Source of the DNA: Lactiplantibacillus xiangfangensis
GTDB taxonomy: Bacteria > Bacillota > Bacilli > Lactobacillales > Lactobacillaceae
Length of the DNA: 64,000 bases
Direction: 5' to 3'
Assembly (NCBI RefSeq): GCF_001438845.1
Contig: NZ_JQCL01000012.1
Coordinates: 1 to 64,000 of the forward strand
A program made the position numbers and the translations under genes. Positions 17,110-25,443 of the stretch are shown here, one piece after another; positions within the stretch are counted from its first letter, which is position 1; each line of letters starts with the position of its first letter. Under the pieces are notes generated by a model. That model saw nothing but the letters and a program-made list of their open reading frames with translations. It did no database searches and was not told the origin of the DNA.

Positions 17110-17748
17110 ATGAAGCAATCCTCGCGACGTTATCAAATTACAAATGAAGTCTTAAACTCAGTCACTCACGGAATTGGATTGGCGTTAAGTATTGTTGGGT
17201 TTGTCTTTTTAATGTTAAAAGCTTATACGGATGGTAGTTCCATGGAATGGGCGGCATTCATTATTTATGGGTGCTCGCTATTCGTGCTATATACCTGCTC
17301 AATGCTATTTCACGGGTTGTATTTTACCCGGGCACGCGAAGTTTTTCGCATCTTTGACCACAGTGGTGTCTACATTCTCATTGCTGGAACGTATACCCCG
17401 TACAGTTTGTTAGCGATTAAGGGCTGGTTAGGCTGGACAATCTTAATGACCATCTGGGTCTTAGCAATTACCGGTATCGTTGTGAATGCGGTGTGGCCCG
17501 GCCGGCTACGCAAGATTGAAACGGTGATCTACGTACTGATGGGCTGGATGTGTTTAGCTGGGGGCAAACAGTTATGGACTAACCTTGGGGTAACTGGCTT
17601 TTGGCTGCTAGTTGCTGGTGGAGTTGCCTTTACCTTGGGGGCGCTGCTCTACAGTTTTCCGCATATTAAATACTTACACGTGATTTGGCACTTGTTTGTC
17701 ATGCTCGGGACGACGTTAATGTATTTTTCAATTTATTTCTATATTTAA
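17110..17748 (+). CDS. hemolysin III / PAQR family membrane protein
   Basis: Seven-helix membrane protein of 212 residues. The family N-terminal motif NEVLNSVTHGIGLALS and the metal-binding set are visible: SMLFHGLYF with the first His, IFDHSGVYILIAGTYTP with the Asp-His pair, and HVIWHLFVMLGT with the last His. PAQR proteins of bacteria are probably zinc-dependent hydrolases or sensors; the hemolysin name is historical. I chose ATG 17110 because GAGGTG lies just before it; GTG 17101 is part of that ribosome site. Confidence 0.9.
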   Translation: MKQSSRRYQITNEVLNSVTHGIGLALSIVGFVFLMLKAYTDGSSMEWAAFIIYGCSLFVLYTCSMLFHGLYFTRAREVFRIFDHSGVYILIAGTYTPYSLLAIKGWLGWTILMTIWVLAITGIVVNAVWPGRLRKIETVIYVLMGWMCLAGGKQLWTNLGVTGFWLLVAGGVAFTLGALLYSFPHIKYLHVIWHLFVMLGTTLMYFSIYFYI

Positions 17749-17794
17749 TTGAAGGCTACAAGGTGATTTTGAAATAACCACTAAAGCGATATTT

Positions 17795-17836
17795 GTGAAG
17801 ACATCGAGTAATGATACTCGGTATCTTCATTTTTTT
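17795..17836 (+). terminator. terminator after the HlyIII gene
   Basis: TGAAGACATCGAGT pairs with ACTCGGTATCTTCA, followed by seven T residues. Confidence 0.85.
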
Positions 17837-17963
17837 AACCGATAAATTGGTCATTTGGGCTTGTAACAAAACTGTAATCAGCCAGGCGTCTCTTTTTGAT
17901 TGTGTTTTTGCTAAAACTTCCGTAGAATGGTAGGACAACTGAAATTTTAGCGAGGTGATCAAA

Positions 17964-18272
17964 ATGGCATACGGTTTATTGTTTGGTGGCATTTTTATGG
18001 AAGTAGTCGGGAGCTTTTTCTTGAAGCGCGCGAATGGTTTTCGAAATTTAATACCCACGGTGATGGTGTTAGTCGGGTATTTTAGTTCGTTAGTGTTAGT
18101 AACCTTGGCGATGCAGCACTTACCACTCGGGGTGACGTATGCCATGTGGGCCGGTTTGGGAACCTTCGCAACCGTTGTTTTAGCGGTTGTTGTTTACCGC
18201 GAACGGCTCAACCTAGCACGGATTAGCGGATTAGTCGCAATCGTTCTGGGCGCAATCTTGTTAAATGTATAG
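17964..18272 (+). CDS. small multidrug resistance (SMR) protein, subunit 1 of a pair
   Basis: Four-helix protein of 102 residues in the SMR family. The conserved Glu in TM1 is in FGGIFMEVVGSFFLKRANGF (E at about residue 13), the counterpart of Glu14 of EmrE. GVTYAMWAGLGTFATVVLAVVVYRERL is the hallmark TM3-TM4 segment. ATG 17964 follows GCGAGGTGAT; GTG 17955 falls within that site. The next gene, 12 bp downstream, is a second SMR subunit, so the two probably form an asymmetric heterodimer of the EbrAB or YkkCD sort. I saw no guanidine riboswitch in the short leader. Confidence 0.92.
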   Translation: MAYGLLFGGIFMEVVGSFFLKRANGFRNLIPTVMVLVGYFSSLVLVTLAMQHLPLGVTYAMWAGLGTFATVVLAVVVYRERLNLARISGLVAIVLGAILLNV

Positions 18273-18284
18273 GGGGAATTAAAA

Positions 18285-18662
18285 ATGCGAGCATGGGTAC
18301 AATTGATTTTTGCAATTGGCGTTGAAATTGCGGGCACGAGTTTGTTGAAGTTGTCCGCGGGGTTCAGTCACCCGTTTATCGGGATGGCAGGCATGTTGCT
18401 ATACGGCTTAGCCATTTTTAGTTTCTCACGTGCGTTGAGTCAGATTCCATTAAGCGTTGGCTATGCCATCTGGGCCGGCGTCGGTACGGCAATTACTGGA
18501 TTAATCGGCATTATCGTTTTCGGAGAATTGATGACCGCAATTAAAATTGTGGGCTTTTCCGCAATTATCGTTGGCGTTATTCTCCTGAATGCACCAGTTA
18601 AAGCGCCAACCGATGAGGCCACTGTGAGGCAATCTCGGTGGCGCACGCGGATTAACCGTTAG
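18285..18662 (+). CDS. small multidrug resistance (SMR) protein, subunit 2 of a pair
   Basis: Second SMR subunit, 125 residues. IFAIGVEIAGTSLLKLSAGF carries the TM1 Glu, and VGYAIWAGVGTAITGLIGIIVFGE the TM3-TM4 signature. The tail of about 20 extra residues (PTDEATVRQSRWRTRINR) is basic and absent from subunit 1, so charge distribution differs between the two, as is usual for paired SMR proteins with opposite membrane orientation. The ribosome site GGGGGAAT lies 12 bp after the first gene. Substrate is unknown. Confidence 0.92.
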   Translation: MRAWVQLIFAIGVEIAGTSLLKLSAGFSHPFIGMAGMLLYGLAIFSFSRALSQIPLSVGYAIWAGVGTAITGLIGIIVFGELMTAIKIVGFSAIIVGVILLNAPVKAPTDEATVRQSRWRTRINR

Positions 18663-18689
18663 ATTTTAAAACAATTAAATTTAAAGCGT

Positions 18690-18733
18690 AAACGCTCCTC
18701 AGAAAGCTTCAGATTTCTGAGGAGCGTTTTTTC
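18690..18733 (+). terminator. terminator after the SMR pair
   Basis: AAACGCTCCTCAGAAA pairs with TTTCTGAGGAGCGTTT, followed by further T residues. Confidence 0.92.
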
Positions 18734-18806
18734 TTTGGTCAATTGATGATGACAAACGGGGTGAAATCAGATAAGCTGATTAAAAATAGTCGAAGAAGAT
18801 GATTGA

Positions 18807-19898
18807 ATGCAAAAACCAATGGCGCTTCGGCGCGGAGATCAAGTTGCCATCGTTAGCCTATCCAGTGGGATTTTAGGCGAGCCTAGTAGTGCGCACCAAC
18901 TCAAACGTGGTCTGATGCGGCTCAAACAGATGGGACTAGTTCCTAAAATGATGCCAAATACTTTGCGTGGCTTAGCCTATATTAAGGCCCATCCGGAAGC
19001 ACGGGCGGCGGATTTAAAGCGGGCTTTTTTGGACAATGCAATCAAAGGAATTATTTGCGTTATTGGTGGCGATGATACGTACCGAATCGTCCCTGAGTTA
19101 ATGACTGATTCTGAATTTGTGGCGGCCGTCCGCGCTCACCCGAAGTTGGTGACGGGGTTCTCTGATACGACTGTTGACCACTTAATGTTTTATCGATTAG
19201 GATTGCAGACCTTTTATGGGCCTAACTTCCTAAATGATTTGGCGGAGTTGGATACGGCGTTACTACCTTATACTGCGCAGACGTTGGCGCACTATTTTGA
19301 GAATCCGGCTACGACGGCCATTACAAGCAGTCCCGTCTGGTATGAAGAACGCACGGATTATAGTGTGGCAAGCCTAGATCAGCCACGGATTAGCCATCTT
19401 GAACGACGACACTATGAGGTGTTACGTGGTACGGGACGAGTCAGCGGTCGATTGCTGGGCGGTTGTTTGGATAGCTTATATGAATTATTGACGGATTCCC
19501 GGTATCCGGATGAAGCAGTTGTCGCAAAAAAGTACGGGTTAATCCCGGATCAAGCCGATTGGATAGGAAAAATCCTTTTCATTGAGACGAGTAACGAGCG
19601 GCCGACACCGGCAAAGTTCACTAAAATGTTGGCTAAATTGCGGTCGGTGGGGATTTTGGGAGCAGTAGCCGCCATCGTTGTGGGCAAACCACAAAATGAA
19701 CAGTTTTATGAGGCGTATCGTGAAGCGCTACTCACTGAGATGGCTGGCACGCAAACGTCCATTTTGATGAACGTTAATTTTGGCCACGCCTACCCCAGAA
19801 CGGCCTTGCCTTACGGGGCATTGGCAACGATAGATTTCGATGCCGGTACCTTTATTATTGATGAACCTTTCTTTGATGGCCCGGTGATGACCGATTAG
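18807..19898 (+). CDS. S66 family peptidase (LD-carboxypeptidase / MccF-like)
   Basis: This 363-residue protein has the S66 layout: an N-terminal GDQVAIVSLSSG strand, GDDTYRIVPEL, the nucleophile Ser in TGFSDTTVDH (near residue 121), a GGCLDSLYELL helix, the Glu in ILFIETSNE, and the His in NFGHAYPRTALPYG. S66 enzymes trim the terminal D-Ala from tetrapeptide cell-wall stems (LdcA) or cleave microcin-like amides (MccF). The length and the long insert after residue 190 fit the MccF-like branch as well. It has no signal peptide, so it acts in the cytoplasm. A single-gene unit with a weak ribosome site. Confidence 0.86.
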   Translation: MQKPMALRRGDQVAIVSLSSGILGEPSSAHQLKRGLMRLKQMGLVPKMMPNTLRGLAYIKAHPEARAADLKRAFLDNAIKGIICVIGGDDTYRIVPELMTDSEFVAAVRAHPKLVTGFSDTTVDHLMFYRLGLQTFYGPNFLNDLAELDTALLPYTAQTLAHYFENPATTAITSSPVWYEERTDYSVASLDQPRISHLERRHYEVLRGTGRVSGRLLGGCLDSLYELLTDSRYPDEAVVAKKYGLIPDQADWIGKILFIETSNERPTPAKFTKMLAKLRSVGILGAVAAIVVGKPQNEQFYEAYREALLTEMAGTQTSILMNVNFGHAYPRTALPYGALATIDFDAGTFIIDEPFFDGPVMTD

Positions 19899-19903
19899 TT
19901 AGT

Positions 19904-20078
19904 CCGGTTGTCACTGATGACATTCGGTCGTGGGACCGGGCCTAGCCTGGAAAACGGTCTAGTCCCTCGTCCGGAACGCTTACAAAAAACGTAAGTGTCC
20001 CGAACCGTCCGTGGTGTAACCCCGGCAAAAAACGCCGCGCTAACACCACCATCACGACCGATGCCATCACTGGCAATC
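19904..20078 (+). repeat. structured repeat A, copy 2
   Basis: It shares the full architecture of the copies at 8844 and 26805. The stem ACGCTTAC/GTAAGTGT replaces ACAATTGC/GCAATTGT of copy 1, which is paired change. It starts 6 bp after the S66 peptidase stop, and an element right end (CACTTTCAATCTTTAG) follows near 20158 with no B module. Confidence 0.83.
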
Positions 20079-20181
20079 TCTGAGCATCTGCTGGCGAAGC
20101 GCCGAAATAATCTTCTAATGATAAGTAGTGCTATGGCAACGATTGAACTCGTTTAGCACTTTCAATCTTTAGTAAAGAAAT

Positions 20182-20226
20182 AAAACAGGCTCGAACCACT
20201 GGTTAACAGTAGTTCGAGCCTGTTCT
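20182..20226 (-). terminator. terminator of the MetE-like gene
   Basis: On the minus strand AACAGGCTCGAACTACTG pairs with CACTGGTTCGAGCCTGTT, followed by T-rich sequence. Confidence 0.88.
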
Positions 20227-20239
20227 ATAAAAATCTGAC

Positions 20240-21361
20240 TTAAGCTTCTGGCCAGACGGTTTTAGCCGTATCGATGACGAGTTTTAATTTGGCCCATTGC
20301 TGATCTTCACTTAACTGATTACCTTCTTCAGTTGACGCAAAGCCGCACTGAGTGGATAACGCTAAGTTTGCTAGGGGAACCTTTTTGCTGGCTGCTTGGA
20401 TACGCGCCTGAATGTCTGCAGGATTTTCTAGTTCGGGAAACTTAGACGTCACGAGGCCCAAAACGATCCGCTTGTGCTCGTCGTGGTTCCAAATTTGATC
20501 CAAAATTTCGAACCCACCAGCCCGTTGGTTATCGTATTCGAGGAATAGGCCATCATAGTTTAACTGTCCGAGGTACGGCGCAACGACGTCGTAACTTCCA
20601 GAGAACAGGTAGGTGGATTTGAAGTTACCACGACAAATGTGGGTGGTGACCGTCAAGTCTTTTGGTAAACCTGCTAACGCTGCGTTAATGACGGTGACGG
20701 CGTCGGTGGCCATCTTGGTGTATTGAGCGTGATCAGTTTGGTCATCGTTTAACTTGCTGATTAGAAATGCCCAAGTCGTATCATCCAACTGAATATATCG
20801 GCAGCCAAGGTCGTAAAAGTGTTGGATGGTTTCGTGATAAGCTTGCGCTAAGTCGGTTAAGTAGTCTTCCCAACGGTCGTAAAACTTGCTCCAGTTGTCG
20901 CTACGGTTATCACGGAAGAGCATCGTTGGTGATGGAATGGTCTGCTTGGCGAAGACACCGTCGGGAACGAGTGACTGTAAGTATTTGAAAGCGGCAAAGA
21001 ACGGGTGATCTGGGTTATAGGCGACTTTACCAGTGAGTTCAGCATTGTCCGTTCTGGTGTGGTCGCCTTTGAATTTATAACTCTTATGGTAATCATATTT
21101 GCCGACACCGGTTAAGCCCCAGAGAAAGTCTAAGTGCCACCAGCTTCTTGAAAATTCGCCATCAGTGACGGCTTTTAAGCCTAACTTAACTTGTTCGGCG
21201 ACGATGCGCTTAATTTCAGTTTGTTGAATAGCTAATTCTTGATCACGAGTGATTTCACCCGCGGCTAATTGTGCGTGGGCTTGTTTCAGACTAGCAGGTC
21301 GTAAGAGACTACCAACGACGTCGTAACGGAAAGGTGCTTGGATTGTAGTTGTAGTTGTCAT
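20240..21361 (-). CDS. cobalamin-independent methionine synthase-like protein (MetE C-terminal domain, YxjG/YxjH type)
   Basis: The 373-residue protein matches only the catalytic C-terminal half of MetE, the form known as YxjG/YxjH in Bacillus. Candidate zinc ligands are His and Cys in THICRGNFKS and Cys in STQCGFAS. DGEFSRSWWHLDFLWGL and YIQLDDTTWAF are family motifs for substrate binding. It probably transfers a methyl group to homocysteine, although the donor for such half-length enzymes is uncertain. The start follows AAGGAG at nine bases. A T-box with a Met (AUG) specifier precedes it, so expression should rise when tRNA-Met is uncharged. Confidence 0.92.
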   Translation of the reverse strand: MTTTTTIQAPFRYDVVGSLLRPASLKQAHAQLAAGEITRDQELAIQQTEIKRIVAEQVKLGLKAVTDGEFSRSWWHLDFLWGLTGVGKYDYHKSYKFKGDHTRTDNAELTGKVAYNPDHPFFAAFKYLQSLVPDGVFAKQTIPSPTMLFRDNRSDNWSKFYDRWEDYLTDLAQAYHETIQHFYDLGCRYIQLDDTTWAFLISKLNDDQTDHAQYTKMATDAVTVINAALAGLPKDLTVTTHICRGNFKSTYLFSGSYDVVAPYLGQLNYDGLFLEYDNQRAGGFEILDQIWNHDEHKRIVLGLVTSKFPELENPADIQARIQAASKKVPLANLALSTQCGFASTEEGNQLSEDQQWAKLKLVIDTAKTVWPEA

Positions 21362-21398
21362 AATATCAAACTCCTTATTTTTAAATAGATTGAGAACG

Positions 21399-21685
21399 AA
21401 AAAAGCGTCGTCCTAAATGATGTGATTCATCATTCAGGACGACGCTTGGCCGTGGTACCACCTGGTTTTAAGTAGTGCTAACTACTTACTCAAAGCGACT
21501 GTTAAAGTGCCAATCGCCAACTAGGTTAACGGGTAGTTAAACCGGCTTTGACTAACCATTGGCTCATCAAAGCGAACTGTTACCGAGACCATCTTCATTG
21601 GTTGCTCCGGTATCGTTCCACCAACCCGATACTCGCTGTACGGTTACGCCAACTACTCATCTTTTAATCGTTCTCTAATTATTGA
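21399..21685 (-). promoter_or_regulatory. T-box leader, methionine specifier
   Basis: On the minus strand the leader holds stem I with AGCGAGTATCGGGTTGGTGG, a candidate specifier ATG followed by A at 21598-21596, the T-box sequence AGGTGGTACCACG (21463-21451), and a terminator of AGCGTCGTCCTGAATGATG with its complement and a T run (21446-21399). Uncharged tRNA-Met should favour the antiterminator and switch on the MetE-like gene. Confidence 0.92.
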
Positions 21686-21804
21686 TGTTTATCTTACTGG
21701 GTTTTTAATTGAAAGTCAAATTAAAGTTAAGGAAACGGGCAATCACTCCCGGTGAACTTATCATCATGCTATAATGCAACTAATATAGCAGATGGGGGCT
21801 CACG

Positions 21805-22848
21805 ATGGATCGAATTATTCGTTTTTTTAAGCGGGACGACGTCGATATGTACTTAACATTGGCGTTTCTTATTATTGTTATTTACTTAATGCGGGGGTTT
21901 GCGACCGTCATTTTACTGACAACGATCTTTGCATTTTTAGGGATTAAGGTCAGTCGGTGGTTGAATTTAAAAACGCACTTACCTTATTGGATTGCGGTCA
22001 TTGTCACGTACCTACTAGTTATCGGGATCTTTGTTGGGGCGTTATCCTACGCGGCACCAACACTAGTCACACAGCTAAAAGTGATTCCGGATATGCTGAC
22101 TAAGGCCATCACGAATCATCCTGTTTGGAATGCCAACATTGATAAGTGGGTGAACCAAGCCATTCACAGTAGTGAACTGATTCAGAATGGTAAGTCACTA
22201 CTCATGACCGGTATTAAGGAGTTAGGGCACGTTGGGACCGGCTTTACCCACGTGATTATAGCGATCTTTTTGAGTTTCATCTTTTCCGTTTCGCGTGGCC
22301 GAATGATGGCGTTTGGCCGCCAATTTACGCATTCGAAATTTAAAACCTTTTTTGGCAACGTCTATTACCTTGTCCATAAGTTCGTTATGATTTTGGGCAG
22401 GATTATTGAAACGCAGTTAGTCATCTGCACGATTAACACGATTTTAATGACAATTGGATTCATTATCATCGGGATGCCAAGTATCATGGTGTTGGCCATC
22501 ATCGTCTTTATCTTAGGCTTGATTCCGGTTGCCGGGGTCTTACTCTCAATGATTCCGTTGACCTTACTGGCGTTTGCTTCTGGTGGCATTATGCGGGTCG
22601 TCTGGGTGGTTATCCTTGTTATCCTGATTCACGCGTTTGAGTCGTACTTCTTACACCCACGTTTAATGGCGGACCGGACGGATTTACCCGTCTTTGTCAC
22701 TTTTATTACGTTGATCATCATGGAAAGTTTACTAGGCGCATGGGGATTAATGATTGGGATTCCAATCGTGTCCTTCTTCCTCGACGTTTTAGGTGTCCAG
22801 GATTCGGAGCCACACCGGGTGACGTCCACGAATAAAACGAACAGTTAA
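21805..22848 (+). CDS. AI-2E family transporter (PF01594-type membrane protein)
   Basis: Protein of 347 residues with about seven to eight membrane helices: a cluster at residues 10-75, a soluble part at about 80-150, then helices to the end. This is the layout of the AI-2E/UPF0118 family. Members include TqsA, linked to autoinducer-2 export, and several sodium/proton antiporters, so substrate cannot be named. The GLIPVAGVLLSMIPL and LHPRLMADRTDLP segments are typical of the family. An extended -10 (TGCTATAAT) lies about 35 bp upstream, and GGGGGC precedes the start. Confidence 0.88.
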   Translation: MDRIIRFFKRDDVDMYLTLAFLIIVIYLMRGFATVILLTTIFAFLGIKVSRWLNLKTHLPYWIAVIVTYLLVIGIFVGALSYAAPTLVTQLKVIPDMLTKAITNHPVWNANIDKWVNQAIHSSELIQNGKSLLMTGIKELGHVGTGFTHVIIAIFLSFIFSVSRGRMMAFGRQFTHSKFKTFFGNVYYLVHKFVMILGRIIETQLVICTINTILMTIGFIIIGMPSIMVLAIIVFILGLIPVAGVLLSMIPLTLLAFASGGIMRVVWVVILVILIHAFESYFLHPRLMADRTDLPVFVTFITLIIMESLLGAWGLMIGIPIVSFFLDVLGVQDSEPHRVTSTNKTNS

Positions 22849-22891
22849 AGTGGAATAAACTGCTTTTGGCGCATGTTTTAACCGTAATACT

Positions 22892-22929
22892 AAAAAAGTC
22901 GTTCAGAAAATAATTCTGAACGGCTTTTT
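22892..22929. terminator. bidirectional terminator
   Basis: AAAAAAGTCGTTCAGAA pairs with TTCTGAACGGCTTTTT. It is shared by the convergent AI-2E gene and GH1 gene. Confidence 0.9.
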
Positions 22930-22955
22930 GGTAGTCATCGAAATTTAAATTATGA

Positions 22956-24410
22956 TTAGTCTTGTAGCGTTTTACCGTCACTAGCAATCACTTTTTGGTA
23001 CCAGTAATAGCTGTCCTTAGGGTAACGCGTTAGCGACTTGGCATCCGTATCGTTACGGTCAACGTAGACAAATCCGTAGCGTTTGTCATAGCCATTTAGC
23101 CAACTCAACAAGTCGGTAAATGACCAAGCACAGTAGCCGATAACGGGCACGCCGTCATCCAATGCACCCTTAAGGGCAAGCAAATGTTGTTGTAAGTATT
23201 TGATCCGGTAATCATCGTGAACTTGATGCTTTTCCGTCAGCTGGTCAAACGCGCCCAGCCCATTTTCGGTGACGAAGATGGGAAGCTGGTACTTCTCGTA
23301 AATCTGGCGAAAGGCCACTTGAAAACCGATTGGATCAATTTCCCAGCCAAAGGACGTCTTTTCCAAGTGTGGATTTTCAACTGAATGGAAGAGGAGTTTT
23401 TCAGGCGTGATCCCGTTTTCAGCGTCACCAGCCATCAAGTAAGGGTCGATGTTAGTCAACTGCTTCGTATGTGCAGGTGTCGTCATGGTTGGTGCTTCGA
23501 CCGTCCCGCCGTGGTAGTAGTTGAGCCCGATGAAATCGGGGTGCGCTGACTTCAATAACTGGTCGTCAGCGGACGTGACTTCAGGGGCAATACCGAGTGT
23601 TTGTAAGGTCTTCATGATTTTAACCGGATAAGTTCCCCGGCAGTAAACGTCCATCCACCAGTCGTTATTGAACTGGTTGGCGTTTACAGCTGCCAAGACA
23701 TCGTTAGGGTCACTCGTTGCGGGGTAAACTTCCCCGTAACCAAAGCTAGGCCCAATCAGACCGTTGGGAACCAGCTTGTGAAAGAGGTTGATAGCAGTGG
23801 CGTTAGCGAGGTTAACGATGTGATTAGCCGCGTACATCCGTTTAATATCTTTGACGTTAGGCGGATGGGAAGCCCAACGATAGCCTAGCGCAGTAAAGAC
23901 GTTTTGTTCGTTGAAGGTGACCCAGTACTTAACGTCAGCACCCAGCCGTTCAAAAACGACCCGGCAGTACTTGGCGAAAGCCGCAATGACTTGGCGCGAT
24001 TCCCAACCACCGTACTTATCCTGTAAGGCTTGGGGCAGATCCCAGTGATAGAGGGTGACGACTGGTTCGACACCGTGTGCTTTGAGGTCGGCGACCAGGT
24101 CGACGTAAAATTGAAGACCGGCTTGATTGATTGCACCATCACCATCTGGGATGATGCGGCTCCAAGCGATGCTAAAGCGATAGGCTTTTAAGCCCATTTT
24201 TTGCATTAATTCGACGTCTTCGTGGTAACGGTGATAATGATCAACGGCGATATCACCATTGGTGCCGTTTTTAGTTTTCCCCAGGATTTTAGCAAAGGTA
24301 TCCCAGATTGAGGGGCCCTTGCCGTCCGCGGTCGGCGCGCCTTCAATCTGGTAAGCTGCTGATGCGGCCCCCCAGAGAAAATCTTTAGGAAACTTAGTAG
24401 AAGATTCCAT
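22956..24410 (-). CDS. GH1 family 6-phospho-beta-glycosidase
   Basis: Cytoplasmic glycosidase of 484 residues. DFLWGAASAAYQIEGA is the GH1 N-terminal signature, TFNEQN contains the acid/base Glu and VTENGLG the nucleophile Glu. SWLNGYDKRYG keeps the Ser, Lys and Tyr that hold the sugar phosphate in LacG-type enzymes, with a Trp beside the Ser as in phospho-beta-galactosidases. This supports a phosphorylated substrate brought in by a PTS. The ribosome site AGGAGGC is strong. The gene lies 110 bp downstream of the AraC regulator on the same strand, and the divergent EIIC gene is its likely transport partner. Confidence 0.92.
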   Translation of the reverse strand: MESSTKFPKDFLWGAASAAYQIEGAPTADGKGPSIWDTFAKILGKTKNGTNGDIAVDHYHRYHEDVELMQKMGLKAYRFSIAWSRIIPDGDGAINQAGLQFYVDLVADLKAHGVEPVVTLYHWDLPQALQDKYGGWESRQVIAAFAKYCRVVFERLGADVKYWVTFNEQNVFTALGYRWASHPPNVKDIKRMYAANHIVNLANATAINLFHKLVPNGLIGPSFGYGEVYPATSDPNDVLAAVNANQFNNDWWMDVYCRGTYPVKIMKTLQTLGIAPEVTSADDQLLKSAHPDFIGLNYYHGGTVEAPTMTTPAHTKQLTNIDPYLMAGDAENGITPEKLLFHSVENPHLEKTSFGWEIDPIGFQVAFRQIYEKYQLPIFVTENGLGAFDQLTEKHQVHDDYRIKYLQQHLLALKGALDDGVPVIGYCAWSFTDLLSWLNGYDKRYGFVYVDRNDTDAKSLTRYPKDSYYWYQKVIASDGKTLQD

Positions 24411-24520
24411 GGTAAAAATGCCTCCTTGAATGACTTGTTAACCCTAACTTAGCATAGCCATTCGGCAAAGTAATTACCGAGATATACGTAAAAATATAAC
24501 AAAATGAAATTGATATACTT

Positions 24521-25339
24521 TTAGAAATAGAAATGACGGAACTTTCCGGGAGTCACGCGTTCAGAACGTTTGAACATCATGATGAAGTAACTGTAAGTGT
24601 TAAAACCGACCATTCTACCAATTTCCTCAACTGAAAGGGTGGGTCTGTTCAATAGTAACTCTTTAGCTTTTCGAATTCGGAGATCGATTAAAATCTGGTG
24701 GGGTGTATTGCCATAATAAGTCCGAAAAGTTTCTAGGATGTACTGGGTACTATAGTGGGTCACCCGCTGGAAATCCGTATTATCAAGGTTCTCGGTATAA
24801 TGTTCTTGGATCAGTTCCAAGATTGGGGCAATAATCTTTTGGTAGCTTTGCTGATTACGCGGATTATCCAACATATACTTTTTGAGCATCAGTAGAAAGC
24901 TGTAGACGAGTTCGGAAGAGCCGTAGATTCGAAATGGATCCCGGTTCTCGATCTCATCGTAGTGATTTTTGATGAAGTCTTTGATTTTCTCATCGGGTTG
25001 GGCCAAGTATAAGTAGTCGTGAAAGCCCAGCGTCGTTGTAATCTCACTAACCAGGGCACCACCAAACGTGAAGTACCCGGTCCGCCATTCGGTGGTTTCA
25101 TCAGAATTTTCACTATGGTAACGGTGCGCGATTCCTTGATTGATGAGGATGCCCTGACCCGGAGCTAACTTGAGGGCTTGATTTTCAATTTCTACAATCC
25201 CATTACCACTGTAAGTCTGGAGCCAATGAACATATGGATAGCCTTGGGGGCGGTTAACCGCCTCTTGACGCCAATCGTAGCCGATGCTATCTAAGTAAAG
25301 CGGCAGCGAACGGTCCTTATCTTTAAAACTATAGCGCAT
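24521..25339 (-). CDS. AraC family transcriptional regulator
   Basis: Protein of 272 residues with an N-terminal cupin-like sensing domain (about 20-110, containing LAPGQGILINQGIAHRYHS) and a C-terminal double helix-turn-helix (about 170-270). The latter has QYILETFRTYYGNTPHQILIDLRIRKAKELL and VEEIGRMVGFNTYSYFIMMFKR. AraC proteins with this layout usually activate sugar-use genes on binding the sugar. It sits between the GH1 gene (same strand) and the divergent EIIC gene and likely controls both. The inverted repeat at 25386 in the shared promoter region is a candidate site. Confidence 0.92.
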   Translation of the reverse strand: MRYSFKDKDRSLPLYLDSIGYDWRQEAVNRPQGYPYVHWLQTYSGNGIVEIENQALKLAPGQGILINQGIAHRYHSENSDETTEWRTGYFTFGGALVSEITTTLGFHDYLYLAQPDEKIKDFIKNHYDEIENRDPFRIYGSSELVYSFLLMLKKYMLDNPRNQQSYQKIIAPILELIQEHYTENLDNTDFQRVTHYSTQYILETFRTYYGNTPHQILIDLRIRKAKELLLNRPTLSVEEIGRMVGFNTYSYFIMMFKRSERVTPGKFRHFYF

Positions 25340-25385
25340 AGTTTCACCTTCAACTTGTGTTATTTAGTGAGCAATTTCTTTAATT

Positions 25386-25411
25386 ACAATACCACAGGCC
25401 TATGGTATTGT
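25386..25411. promoter_or_regulatory. perfect 9-bp inverted repeat in the AraC/EIIC divergent promoter region
   Basis: ACAATACCA and TGGTATTGT flank an 8-bp centre. The site is 33 bp upstream of the EIIC start and 47 bp from the AraC start, so a bound regulator could affect both directions. Confidence 0.6.
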
Positions 25412-25443
25412 GAATGTGTTGAAAGAAATTAGGAGTTGATAAA

